A DNA stretch of 26,519 nucleotides from a virus: IMG/VR virus record IMGVR_UViG_3300030108_003867, positions 1-26,519 of that record. One strand, written 5' to 3'. Positions 1 through 8,022 of the stretch are shown in pieces. Numbering within the stretch: the stretch's first letter is position 1; each line of letters opens with the position of its first letter. The notes beneath the pieces are model-generated. The model was not told where the DNA came from. It worked only from the letters and a program-made list of their open reading frames with translations, and ran no database searches. The position numbers were made by a program, and so were the translations under genes.

Positions 1-60
1 TTGGTGATTAAGCGCTGGGTTTTACAACCTGTTCGTCGCTGTTGCAGCGGCTCCTAGCTC

Positions 61-83
61 GGGCCGGTAGCGCCGGCCCTTTA
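61..83 (+). terminator. Hairpin, likely terminator upstream of the first gene
   Basis: GGGCCGG (61-67) pairs perfectly with CCGGCCC (73-79) across a 5-nt loop and is followed by TTTA. The stem is very GC-rich in an AT-rich window. The T-run is short, so termination may be partial. It probably ends the transcript of the gene upstream of the window. Confidence 0.55.
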
Positions 84-106
84 CCCTTTATATTGGAGAT
101 GCATAA

Positions 107-553
107 ATGAAAATAACAAAAGAAACGCTCAAAAGAATTATAAAAGAAGAATTAGAAGGCCTACTCGATGAATCTCAAGATAGCGCCATGATGGGAATAA
201 TGGCAGCTAGTTTAATTGGAATGGTTGGGTTACTTAAGGATTATAGTGAAATGCGAGCAGCACGATTTAGTCAAGATGAAGTTGAACTATCATTTGATCA
301 AAGAGTCGAGTCTGATATGCAAATGTTGAATGACATAAAAGCAGAGTTCAGCGCAGCGGAGTATGACTACTATACTACTACTAGAGATGATTCTCGAGAA
401 ACAACTCTGAATATACCACTACAGGATTACGCAGAAATTGTAAGAGAAACCAATCAAGATCCTCTTCAACTAGAAGATAAAAATGAAATGTTGTGGAATA
501 GAGTTCAACAGATTAATCTTGAATACAATCCAGAATTAGGTTACAAGAGGTAG
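107..553 (+). CDS. Unknown phage protein with one predicted membrane segment
   Basis: A 148-aa protein I cannot assign. It starts with a charged amphipathic helix (MKITKETLKRIIKEELEGLL). Residues about 27-44 (AMMGIMAASLIGMVGLL) form a hydrophobic, glycine-containing stretch that could span a membrane. The rest is acidic and hydrophilic. GGAG at 95-98 precedes the ATG at a normal distance. Only 3 nt separate it from the gp21-like protease gene, so the two are probably co-transcribed. From memory, similar MKITK-LK-IIKEEL N-termini occur in small proteins of marine T4-like phages; the function is unknown. A role in head assembly or as a membrane-attached assembly initiator is only a guess from position. 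Confidence 0.8.
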   Translation: MKITKETLKRIIKEELEGLLDESQDSAMMGIMAASLIGMVGLLKDYSEMRAARFSQDEVELSFDQRVESDMQMLNDIKAEFSAAEYDYYTTTRDDSRETTLNIPLQDYAEIVRETNQDPLQLEDKNEMLWNRVQQINLEYNPELGYKR

Positions 554-556
554 AAT

Positions 557-1183
557 ATGTCTAAACGATTACTAAGAGAATTTCACGCACTATGCCCCGA
601 TGGGATGTGTCTAGATCTATTAACTGAAAGAGAGAAAAAGGAAGTGGTCCAAGAAGGCGTGGTATACTTGACAGGACGTATTCAGACGGCTGATAAGAAA
701 AACGGCAATGGTCGTGTTTACCCGGAGAAAGTTCTCAAAAGAGAAATGGACAATTACATGAAAATTGTCAAAGACAATCGTGCCACTGGTGAACTTGATC
801 ATCCGGATGATTCTGTCATCAACCTTAAAAACGTTTCTCACATGGTAACAGATTGTTGGTGGGAAGGAAAGGATGTGATGGGGAAGATTAAAGTTCTTGA
901 CACGCCAAGTGGAAGAATATTAAAGGACCTAATTAATGCTGGTGTTAAGCTTGGCATCTCTTCACGCGGACTTGGCTCTGTTAAAGAGTCGATGGGTGTG
1001 ACAACTGTAGAAGAAGACTTCCAGTTGATTTGTTTCGATATTGTTTCAGAACCATCAACTCCAGATGCCTATGTATTTCCCAAAGGTCAAGGAGGCGGAA
1101 TGAAAATGGCGTTCTCTACAAAATTGCGAGAACAGAGAGAGTCAAACATTGACGGATTATTTAAAAAGATTCTTGGAGACTAA
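557..1183 (+). CDS. 21: Prohead core protease, T4 gp21-like (peptidase family S80)
   Basis: A 208-aa protein, close in length to T4 gp21. It is expected to sit inside the prohead and to cleave scaffold and capsid proteins after (L/I)-X-E before packaging. Visible family features are GRVYP (52-56), GELDHP (78-83, probable catalytic His82), GISSRGLGSV (133-142, nucleophile Ser135 or Ser136) and FDIVSEPSTPDA (160-171, acidic residue in the third active-site region). The order His, Ser, Asp fits the herpes-protease-like fold of this family. AAGAGG at 545-550 is the ribosome site. The gene lies about 13 kb upstream of its expected substrates gp22 and gp23, whereas T4 keeps 21, 22 and 23 adjacent. 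Confidence 0.93.
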   Translation: MSKRLLREFHALCPDGMCLDLLTEREKKEVVQEGVVYLTGRIQTADKKNGNGRVYPEKVLKREMDNYMKIVKDNRATGELDHPDDSVINLKNVSHMVTDCWWEGKDVMGKIKVLDTPSGRILKDLINAGVKLGISSRGLGSVKESMGVTTVEEDFQLICFDIVSEPSTPDAYVFPKGQGGGMKMAFSTKLREQRESNIDGLFKKILGD

Positions 1184-1591
1184 ATGAACAAGGAACAACT
1201 TAAAAAAACTTTGAGACCAATGATCAAAGAATGTATTAAAGAAGTGATTTTTGAGGAAGGAATACTTTCTTCAATCATTTCGGAGGTCGTAAAAGGGACT
1301 GCTCAACCTCTTGTTGAGTCTCGTCAACCAACCTATCAACAACCTCAAGTAGACTATGAAGCCAAACAAAGAGAAGAGAAAGAGCGAAGAAGAAAAATCT
1401 TAGACTCAATTGGTAGAGATGCATATAACGGCGTCGACTTGTTCGAAGGCACACAGCCTCTAAAGGAAAGCAGATCTACAGCTCCACATGGCTCTAAAGC
1501 TTTGGATGGTATAGCACCCAACGACCCAGGCGTAAATCTTGCTGCTTTAGGCATCAACACTAGCATTTGGTCTAAGCTGGCAGGAAATTAA
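1184..1591 (+). CDS. Unknown small protein next to the prohead protease
   Basis: A 135-aa protein without a recognised domain. It starts directly after the protease stop codon (TAA then ATG sharing bases around 1181-1186), which implies translational coupling. Residues 1-40 are an amphipathic helix (NKEQLKKTLRPMIKECIKEV), followed by a Pro/Gln-rich linker, a charged helix near 58-73 (KQREEKERRRKIL) and a Gly/Ala/Asn-rich tail. The segment DLFEGT fits the T4 gp21 cleavage rule (L/I)-X-E before G or A. That and the position make a prohead-core or virion role plausible, but this is inference. The N-terminal helix resembles in style that of the gene at 107. Confidence 0.78.
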   Translation: MNKEQLKKTLRPMIKECIKEVIFEEGILSSIISEVVKGTAQPLVESRQPTYQQPQVDYEAKQREEKERRRKILDSIGRDAYNGVDLFEGTQPLKESRSTAPHGSKALDGIAPNDPGVNLAALGINTSIWSKLAGN

Positions 1592-1592
1592 A

Positions 1593-1781
1593 ATGGCATC
1601 AAATTACAAGGTTAGGCCTCGCAAAAATGAAAGTGGCGAGCGCATGATTAAAAGATTTATCAAGAAGTGCAAGAAGCTTGGGATTATTAATGAAGTACGC
1701 GACCGCAAAGAATTCAAATCAAAGTCCGAAAGAAAAAGAATTGCTAGAAGAAAAGCGGCGAGAAATAATAACAAAAAGTAA
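1593..1781 (+). CDS. rpsU: Phage-encoded ribosomal protein bS21 homologue
   Basis: A 62-aa, highly basic protein. The layout follows bS21: KVRPRKNES at the start (compare KVRENEPFD in E. coli), the central helix IKRFIKKCKKLGIINEVRDR (compare RRFKRSCEKAGVLAEVRRR), then an aromatic residue and ERKR (ERKRIARRKAAR). The YEKP-like step is replaced by FKSKS. bS21 binds the 30S subunit near the anti-Shine-Dalgarno end of 16S rRNA and affects initiation; homologues are known in pelagiphages and other uncultured phages. Here it sits between an unknown head-region gene and fibre genes, 1 nt after the preceding stop, so it would be made with structural proteins. A basic nucleic-acid-binding virion protein is the less likely alternative. 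Confidence 0.85.
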   Translation: MASNYKVRPRKNESGERMIKRFIKKCKKLGIINEVRDRKEFKSKSERKRIARRKAARNNNKK

Positions 1782-1790
1782 CTATTTAGC
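1782..1790 (+). promoter_or_regulatory. Recurrent intergenic motif CTATTTAGC (copy 1)
   Basis: First copy of a motif seen in most intergenic gaps of this window. It begins right after the bS21 stop codon and 28 nt before the ATG of the next gene. A late-promoter -10-like element is the favoured reading. Confidence 0.35.
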
Positions 1791-1809
1791 TTAAAAGAGG
1801 TGCAAAAAG

Positions 1810-2226
1810 ATGAGTAAATATAATACTGGATTACAAAATGTTGGTAATTATTTGGTTTCTGGTCGACCACACATAGATCAGGTAACTTTATCTACAAATG
1901 CTAATCACTCTGAAAGGGTGCAATTTTCCTCTGTGACTAAGAAAATTATCGTTAGAACAACTTCGTCTCACGCTGTTAGGATTCATTTTGCACCATTTAC
2001 TGGATCTGGGCCATATGGCTACACAAACAACGCATCAAGCAACAATAATTTTATAACACTATCTGGCTCTGGTCAGATTGAACTAGACGTTAAGTGCAAA
2101 GAAGTTTTTATCTCAGCTCCTGCTGGTGCATATAGTTCTGATGTAGTTGAGGTTTATGGTGAACTCACTAATATTCCTGCCGGAAGAATGTTTAGTTTAG
2201 ATGGTGTAGCCGGAGTGACTAGCTGA
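1810..2226 (+). CDS. Small virion surface protein, compact paralogue
   Basis: A 138-aa, Ser/Thr/Gly-rich beta protein, probably a virion structural or decoration protein. It is clearly paralogous to the next gene: both begin MSKYN-GL-NVG-Y--SGRP, both have F--VTKKI-V near residues 38-48, and both end with a PAG/SG-IEL-VK-K--F segment and LTNIP(A/S)GRM. This copy has only a short Gly/Asn loop (about 62-80) where the next gene carries a large insertion. AAAGAGGTG (1795-1803) gives the ribosome site. The TGATG overlap with the following gene implies coupling. Exact location on the particle is not known; capsid decoration or fibre attachment are both possible. Confidence 0.75.
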   Translation: MSKYNTGLQNVGNYLVSGRPHIDQVTLSTNANHSERVQFSSVTKKIIVRTTSSHAVRIHFAPFTGSGPYGYTNNASSNNNFITLSGSGQIELDVKCKEVFISAPAGAYSSDVVEVYGELTNIPAGRMFSLDGVAGVTS

Positions 2227-3263
2227 TGAGTAAATATAATGTTGGATTAAATAATGTCGGATCCTATCAAGCCTCGGGTCGGCCTTTCTTAAAGACCGTT
2301 ACATCGCTAGCATCAAATGCTACAGAATATATAAAGTTCGACAATGTTACAAAAAAGATAAGAGTCAAAAATCACTCGACATCAGGTAAATTAAAAATTG
2401 GGTTTGCCGACAATGCTCGGAGAGCTTATGACATGCCAAACGGTGTCAGCGACAGATTCGATGGAACCTTGGCGAGTAGCCCAGGCATATCTGCCGTCAC
2501 GGTTTCTTTTTGGGTAAAAGATAGAACAACTGATACACTAGCAAGGGTTGTGGAATTTACCGGAACCGGAGTATCAGACACAAGAGTTCAAGGTTATGGA
2601 GCAGGTGGGATTAGATTTAGAATCCAAGGAAACACTCAAAATTCAGCAGCTTCGAACCTAACGTCCCAAAATTCTTGGCATCAAATCACCACTGTGTTGA
2701 CTGGGACAGATAGTAAAGTTTATGTAGATGGTACCCTAGCGGTTAGCAACCCAACAGCAATAGTGGATCCTACTGGTATTTCTTTTGGCGATACTACGAC
2801 TGCAAATCACGACGAACTTTATGATGAGATTTATGTTTATAATACGGCATTTACAGCAGCAGAGGTTCTCGAGTTATATAATGAAGGTTCCTATCTTGAC
2901 CCAAGAGATCATTCAAAATCATCAAACTTGCAGTCTTGGTGGGCGTTCGAAGACAATACTTACAGAACATATTTTTCCACCAACGATACAACAACAACTA
3001 TTGTTGATCGAATTGGAAGCAATAATTTAACAAAAGGCGGCAGTGGTACTGGTGCTTTCGTAAATGGAAGACAACTAGACACAGCTATAAACTCTCACTC
3101 AATTATAATACCTGCAGGCGGAGAAATTGAATTAAGTGTAAAAACTAAGTCAATGTTTTTATTCGCAGACGGAGCAACGCAAAATTTTGATGTTTATGCT
3201 TCATTGACAAACATACCATCTGGGAGAATGTATGATCTAACCGGCGCAGGAATTGATGCGTAA
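2226..3263 (+). CDS. Paralogous virion protein with an inserted LamG-like lectin domain
   Basis: A 345-aa protein. Residues 1-62 and 286-345 match the two halves of the preceding 138-aa protein (SKYNVGLNNVGSYQASGRP; ELSVKTKSMF; LTNIPSGRMYDL). Between them lies about 220 aa with concanavalin A/LamG features: VTVSFWVKDR (91-100), SWHQITTVLTGTDSKVYVDG (150-169), ELYDEIYVYNTAFTAAEVLELYNEG (197-221, quoted in part as DEIYVYNTAF plus AAEVLELYN) and the frequent partner segment LQSWWAFEDN. Such domains commonly bind sugars. The inference is a surface protein that displays a carbohydrate-binding module. It starts inside the stop codon of its paralogue. Confidence 0.82.
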   Translation: MSKYNVGLNNVGSYQASGRPFLKTVTSLASNATEYIKFDNVTKKIRVKNHSTSGKLKIGFADNARRAYDMPNGVSDRFDGTLASSPGISAVTVSFWVKDRTTDTLARVVEFTGTGVSDTRVQGYGAGGIRFRIQGNTQNSAASNLTSQNSWHQITTVLTGTDSKVYVDGTLAVSNPTAIVDPTGISFGDTTTANHDELYDEIYVYNTAFTAAEVLELYNEGSYLDPRDHSKSSNLQSWWAFEDNTYRTYFSTNDTTTTIVDRIGSNNLTKGGSGTGAFVNGRQLDTAINSHSIIIPAGGEIELSVKTKSMFLFADGATQNFDVYASLTNIPSGRMYDLTGAGIDA

Positions 3264-3287
3264 TGAATATGGAAAACAGGTGGTTAA

Positions 3288-3362
3288 ATGTTATTAGGAA
3301 AAACACTATCAGTTGCTAAAAACCGGTTTGTGCGCTTGTGTTTAGGAGGCGCAAATGGCTGA
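3288..3362 (+). CDS. Possible 24-aa peptide gene or leader
   Basis: A short ORF beginning MLLGKTLSVAKNRF. It has a good ribosome site (AGGTGG, 3278-3283) 4 nt upstream of its ATG. Its last codons include the ribosome site (GGAGG) and ATG of the large fibre gene, and its TGA overlaps that gene's first codons, an arrangement typical of translational coupling. No homology recognised. It could equally be chance within a 91-nt gap. Confidence 0.3.
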   Translation: MLLGKTLSVAKNRFVRLCLGGANG

Positions 3363-6300
3363 TTTTGGATGGGCATTTGTAAAAAGCAATCTATTAACTG
3401 GCTCAGCACCTCCTGCTGGAGCTGTTCAATATAGTAGCGGCAATGAGAAGTTGGCAGCATCAGGCGACTTCATGTTTATATCGTCTTCTACGTCTCAATT
3501 AAATTTAACTGGGACACTGAATGTTTCTGGTACAATCAATGCAAATGAATATAATGTTACTGTAACAAATCAAAACGTTATAAATTTAACAGCCACTGGT
3601 TCAACTAAGTTTGGAGATACAAACGATGACTTACACAGATTCACTGGGTCAGTCAATGTTAAAGGAGTCATCTCCGCTTCTAACAATATATCAGCGTCTG
3701 CTTTCTATGGCAATGGCGCTAACTTAACAAATATTATCGGTGGAGCAAATACACAAATTCAATTTAATAATTCTGGTGATTTTGCTGGATCTAGCAATCT
3801 TACATTTGATGGCACAAAATTAAGCGTCTTGGGGAATGTGTCTGCTTCAACAAACATTTCTGCTTCCGGTTTTTATGGCGATGGTTCTAACCTAACAAAT
3901 ATAGTTGGAGGATCAAATACACAAATTCAATTTAATAACTCCGGAGATTTTGGCGGATCTAGTAATCTTACATTCGATGGGACAAAACTAAGCGTCATAG
4001 GTAATGTGTCTGCTTCAACAAATATTTCTGCTTCTGGCTTTTATGGCAATGGCGCTAACATTAGCGGTGTCGTAAAGAGTCCCGCAGGATCTACAACACA
4101 AGTACAATTTAATAATGGTGGCTCATTCGCTGGGTCAAATAATTTAACTTTTGCTTCTAACAACCTAAGAGTCACTGGTAGTGTGTTGGTTAGTGGACCC
4201 ATCTCGGCTTCGGCTAACATTTCCGCTTCGGCTTTTTATGGTAACGGAGCAAACCTTACTGGTATTGCCGCAACTTTAGATCAAGTCACAGACAATGGAA
4301 ATACTACTACAAATGCATTAACCGCATCTGCCTTAAAACTAACGGGGCTGGTAGCAGGAACAGCAGCTAATACAAAATTTTTAGCTTTAAATTCTAATAA
4401 TAATATTGTATTGACATCTTCCTCAGGTGGTGGAGCAGGTGGCAATATTGGCTCCGCCGAGGATGGATCTTATGCTGATGGTTTATTTTCAGATTTTGTA
4501 TCTACAACTCCAATTGGGACTGCTATTGACAAGTTTAATGAAATATTAAAAATAATTGTACCAGGTCCTGCTCCAGCTGTTGACAGGATAAACTATACAA
4601 ATACTAGTGGTATAGCCACTAAACTTACTTTTACAAATCAGGGTCAGGCACCAGACGGATATACTGATGTCGCCTCTACTGGTTCTTTCACATCCCCTCC
4701 AGTTATAAATGAACAATACACTGTTGCAACTGCTGGTGAAGATTTTAGACTTGGGGTTTATAATGGAACACAAGAGATCACTGGTGTTATAAACTTTCAT
4801 GTTTCTGAGGAACTTAAATCATCGCAAGTTAACTATTCTCACAATGCTTTTGGTAACGCTGAGAGCGGATCTTTAAAGCTTATTGTTAACGGATCATTGC
4901 TGCACACATTAAATTTGACAGCATCCGGAACTGGGAATCCAAATACAGGCTCTGCTGTTTTCACGGGATCAAACGGCTCTGGCTTTTTTGACGTTTCGGT
5001 GCCCACCTCTGCTAGAGATCAGAACGGATCGACATACGACATATTCAAACATAGGACATCAAAATACGTTATTGACCCACAAGATCAAAGAAAAGGCTGG
5101 AACATAGCGAAAGTTGAACATCATTATGGATCAACAATGTATATTACAAATTTTGCCCAATGGTTTAATGATACAGACTCTCCCTCTCAAGCAATGTCGG
5201 TTTCAAACTCAAAAGTTACTTTTACTGGAAATGGCTCAAAGTATTTATCAGGGGTTCAGTATTTTAGATCAGCTTCTTTGGTTTACAATGCTGATGTATC
5301 AAATGTGTATAAATTTACTTACCCAACTGGAAATGTGGTTACTTTTAACAAAACATCTAACATAAATGCGATATCGGCACAATCATTACCAGCCACGGAT
5401 GGGACAGATTTGTTTAACAAGGTATTGAGATTGACCGCTTCAACGAATACAAATGACAACACAATGCTAAGTGATTCTACAACGATATCAATTAGTTTAG
5501 ATCACCCCTTAAAAACAAATCTGTCAGCAGCCGGATCAGTTACTACATCTCAAATACTAATTTATCATGTAGACACAGCAAATGCAAACTTATCTGAAAA
5601 CTTTGACTTAGAAGACTTTAGAATAACAAACGGATCTTATAGTACTCAAGCATCTGTAACTAATGGGGCCGCATCTTGGAATTCTCAAAATCACATGACA
5701 TCTTCTGGTGCCTCAGGGCACACCGATGGGTTGATGATGTACAATGGGTCTCTTAGGTCACCCTTGCAAGGGTTAAATTCCGGAAACTTTTCTTCGATAT
5801 CTAATGGTCCAGCTGGGAATCCAAACTATTCTGGTGTCACAGGAACCAGAACTTTCTACAGAAAACTACAAAATACTACTGGGTCTCCTGTTAGAGATTT
5901 AAAAATAACATCTACAAAAAGTAGCAGAATAAACAATAGTTCTCTTGTAGCAAATAATGTTAAGTTTTCCATTAAAGTGCCCGAGAGCACTGCTTTTTTA
6001 GACATATCCCAGAACTTTGCTTATGGCAACGTCTCCTCAGATGGAGATGGTGCTTTGATAAATGGAGCGTCGGACAATAGCAATACTGGCACTACGAACT
6101 CTGGCAACTCTGTACATTGTATTACATTTGGAACTGCATCTATACCTGCAGGTGGATATGCTGTAATAAAAATAGAAGCTGATGAATCTTGGACTGGTAA
6201 TTTTGACACATTACAATTCCAGTTGGGTGCATCCGATGTGTCTGCTCCGACAGAATCTCAAGCGCTTGACGATATCGATCTTGACGACGCAGCAGGTGAA

Positions 6301-8022
6301 ACCGCTAAACTTTCTTTTGGTTCATCTAATATTGTCGCAGGATACACCAATGTTGCTGGTGGTGTTGGCTCAATGGATTCCGTAAACTCCAATGGTACAT
6401 ATACCGATAACTCAGATACAAACAGAGGTGTGTTCAAAGTTGCTGAGGTTATGGGCGGGACTTTAAATGAAGATGTTGCTGCTAGTGGAAACAACTTTAC
6501 AGCAAATAGTTTTAAAAATGCATATACTGGATCTTTGCTATTGGTTGTTAATAATTCTACAGCAAGCACTCTTAGTCTTGCAAACTTGAACGCCAATAAC
6601 AATTTAGATGAGAACACTGGATTTAGCGTCGGGGCTGTTGCGTTTTCAACAACAACTGATAACATTCCCGACTACACAAAACCATATAGAACTGGAACAT
6701 ATAGTATTGGCACTGGTCAACAAAGATCTGGTTGGAATTATGCGAAAGTTGTTCATAGAATTGGAGCATCCGATACAACAACAAATTATGTTCAATGGGT
6801 AGTTGATCCATCTGGTAATGTTGACAATACAGCGGTGACCACACCGACCATTTCAAACTTTAATCACCCAACGACATATTATCAGTCAGGTATTGGATAC
6901 TTTGCTTCAAATCCATCGGGCACTTTTGATTTTGTAGGTTCAAACTTTTACAGCAATGTTTACTCTTCAAACGCAGCGGCAATTTCTTTCCCTACAACCA
7001 CAAATTGTTCAGTGTCCAACATTAGAGTTGTGGGCACAGGTATAACAACAGAGGATGAAGACGATTCATCTATTCCAATGCCACCATTAAATAACTCTAG
7101 CGGGTGTGAAACAACGACAATACAAGTAACAGGAACAATGTTGTATAATGGTGCCACGCCTTCAATAAGCGGGGGACTTGGTTTATTTACAGCTCAAAGT
7201 GTTGTAGCTACTGGTAGAATACTACATCCACACAAAACAGACCGAACAACCAACTCTGCTAGCAAAACATCGTTTATGGTCCACTCCGGAGCAATTGGTA
7301 GTACGACACTGACAAACGATGAATACTTTAATACAGAGCACTATAGAATTGTTTCAGGCGCATATGCAAACCAAGCTGCTTTGACATCCTCTACTAATAC
7401 TTGGAATTCACAAACTCATATGAATGCCGCCAATGCTCATGGTGATGGCTTAGCTTCTGTTGCTGGATATGTCTTATCTCCTTTAATGATTGGAAATGAT
7501 GGAGATACTCGCAATACTGCACAAGGTGGATCTTTACAAGCACCAGCAGGAAACCCTAACTACTCAAGTTTAACAGAAAATACTAGAACATACTACAGAT
7601 TGTTTAGATATACCGGAGCTTCAACTGTCGCTAGTTTTACATTAACCCTATACGGAGACGCAACACTTCGGTCGATAGCTCCAACAAATGATCCGTACTA
7701 CGCCGCACTAGGTGCTAATAAAAATTGTAATGTAGAGCTCAAAGTTGCTTATGATCCTAATTTTTCTGGCGCTGACGATCAATCTACTGGATGGACAGAT
7801 GTTGCAAAAATATTTGACTCAGGTAATCAACCAAATAACGACGGAGCAGGTATTAGATCTGGGGCTTCATCCGGTGAAGATGTGTCAATTGATACGAATG
7901 GTCTGGCTCTCACATTAACTTTGGGAACTCGAAGAATTAAGCAAAATCAATACTTTGCTGTGAAAATATCGGCACACAAAAATTGGACAGGATACATCTC
8001 TAGAATACAGGTGGCTTACTAA
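3355..8022 (+). CDS. Large tail-fibre-like protein with repeats and a tandem duplicated domain
   Basis: A 1555-aa protein rich in Ser, Thr, Asn and Gly, typical of trimeric beta-structured phage fibres. Residues about 98-304 hold four copies of a module with NISAS-FYG(N/D)GAN/S and, between copies, TQ(I/V)QFNN-G-FAGS-NLTF, a kind common in marine phage fibre proteins. Residues about 411-968 and 975-1555 are a diverged tandem duplication: matched landmarks are GYTDVA/GYTNVA, QRKGWNIAKVEHH/QRSGWNYAKVVHR, W(N)SQNHM/WNSQTHM and GPAGNPNYS/APAGNPNYS. A role in host binding is inferred. GGAGG at 3345-3349 sets the start. It shares its stop with the start codon of the next gene (TAATG). Confidence 0.82.
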   Translation: MADFGWAFVKSNLLTGSAPPAGAVQYSSGNEKLAASGDFMFISSSTSQLNLTGTLNVSGTINANEYNVTVTNQNVINLTATGSTKFGDTNDDLHRFTGSVNVKGVISASNNISASAFYGNGANLTNIIGGANTQIQFNNSGDFAGSSNLTFDGTKLSVLGNVSASTNISASGFYGDGSNLTNIVGGSNTQIQFNNSGDFGGSSNLTFDGTKLSVIGNVSASTNISASGFYGNGANISGVVKSPAGSTTQVQFNNGGSFAGSNNLTFASNNLRVTGSVLVSGPISASANISASAFYGNGANLTGIAATLDQVTDNGNTTTNALTASALKLTGLVAGTAANTKFLALNSNNNIVLTSSSGGGAGGNIGSAEDGSYADGLFSDFVSTTPIGTAIDKFNEILKIIVPGPAPAVDRINYTNTSGIATKLTFTNQGQAPDGYTDVASTGSFTSPPVINEQYTVATAGEDFRLGVYNGTQEITGVINFHVSEELKSSQVNYSHNAFGNAESGSLKLIVNGSLLHTLNLTASGTGNPNTGSAVFTGSNGSGFFDVSVPTSARDQNGSTYDIFKHRTSKYVIDPQDQRKGWNIAKVEHHYGSTMYITNFAQWFNDTDSPSQAMSVSNSKVTFTGNGSKYLSGVQYFRSASLVYNADVSNVYKFTYPTGNVVTFNKTSNINAISAQSLPATDGTDLFNKVLRLTASTNTNDNTMLSDSTTISISLDHPLKTNLSAAGSVTTSQILIYHVDTANANLSENFDLEDFRITNGSYSTQASVTNGAASWNSQNHMTSSGASGHTDGLMMYNGSLRSPLQGLNSGNFSSISNGPAGNPNYSGVTGTRTFYRKLQNTTGSPVRDLKITSTKSSRINNSSLVANNVKFSIKVPESTAFLDISQNFAYGNVSSDGDGALINGASDNSNTGTTNSGNSVHCITFGTASIPAGGYAVIKIEADESWTGNFDTLQFQLGASDVSAPTESQALDDIDLDDAAGETAKLSFGSSNIVAGYTNVAGGVGSMDSVNSNGTYTDNSDTNRGVFKVAEVMGGTLNEDVAASGNNFTANSFKNAYTGSLLLVVNNSTASTLSLANLNANNNLDENTGFSVGAVAFSTTTDNIPDYTKPYRTGTYSIGTGQQRSGWNYAKVVHRIGASDTTTNYVQWVVDPSGNVDNTAVTTPTISNFNHPTTYYQSGIGYFASNPSGTFDFVGSNFYSNVYSSNAAAISFPTTTNCSVSNIRVVGTGITTEDEDDSSIPMPPLNNSSGCETTTIQVTGTMLYNGATPSISGGLGLFTAQSVVATGRILHPHKTDRTTNSASKTSFMVHSGAIGSTTLTNDEYFNTEHYRIVSGAYANQAALTSSTNTWNSQTHMNAANAHGDGLASVAGYVLSPLMIGNDGDTRNTAQGGSLQAPAGNPNYSSLTENTRTYYRLFRYTGASTVASFTLTLYGDATLRSIAPTNDPYYAALGANKNCNVELKVAYDPNFSGADDQSTGWTDVAKIFDSGNQPNNDGAGIRSGASSGEDVSIDTNGLALTLTLGTRRIKQNQYFAVKISAHKNWTGYISRIQVAY
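3673..4266 (+). repeat. Four tandem fibre modules (NISAS-FYGNGAN)
   Basis: In-frame repeats inside the large fibre gene. The two central units are also close at DNA level with a 168-nt (56-codon) period: the run starting CAAATACACAAATTCAATTT occurs at 3746 and 3914. The fourth unit is more diverged. Confidence 0.8.

Noticed and set aside
1-85. tRNA or tmRNA 3' end
   Set aside because: No T-arm with GTTCRA context in the right place and no CCA-proximal acceptor pairing could be drawn.
3673-4266. CRISPR-like repeat array
   Set aside because: The repeats are in-frame protein modules with a 56-codon period, not short identical repeats with unique spacers.
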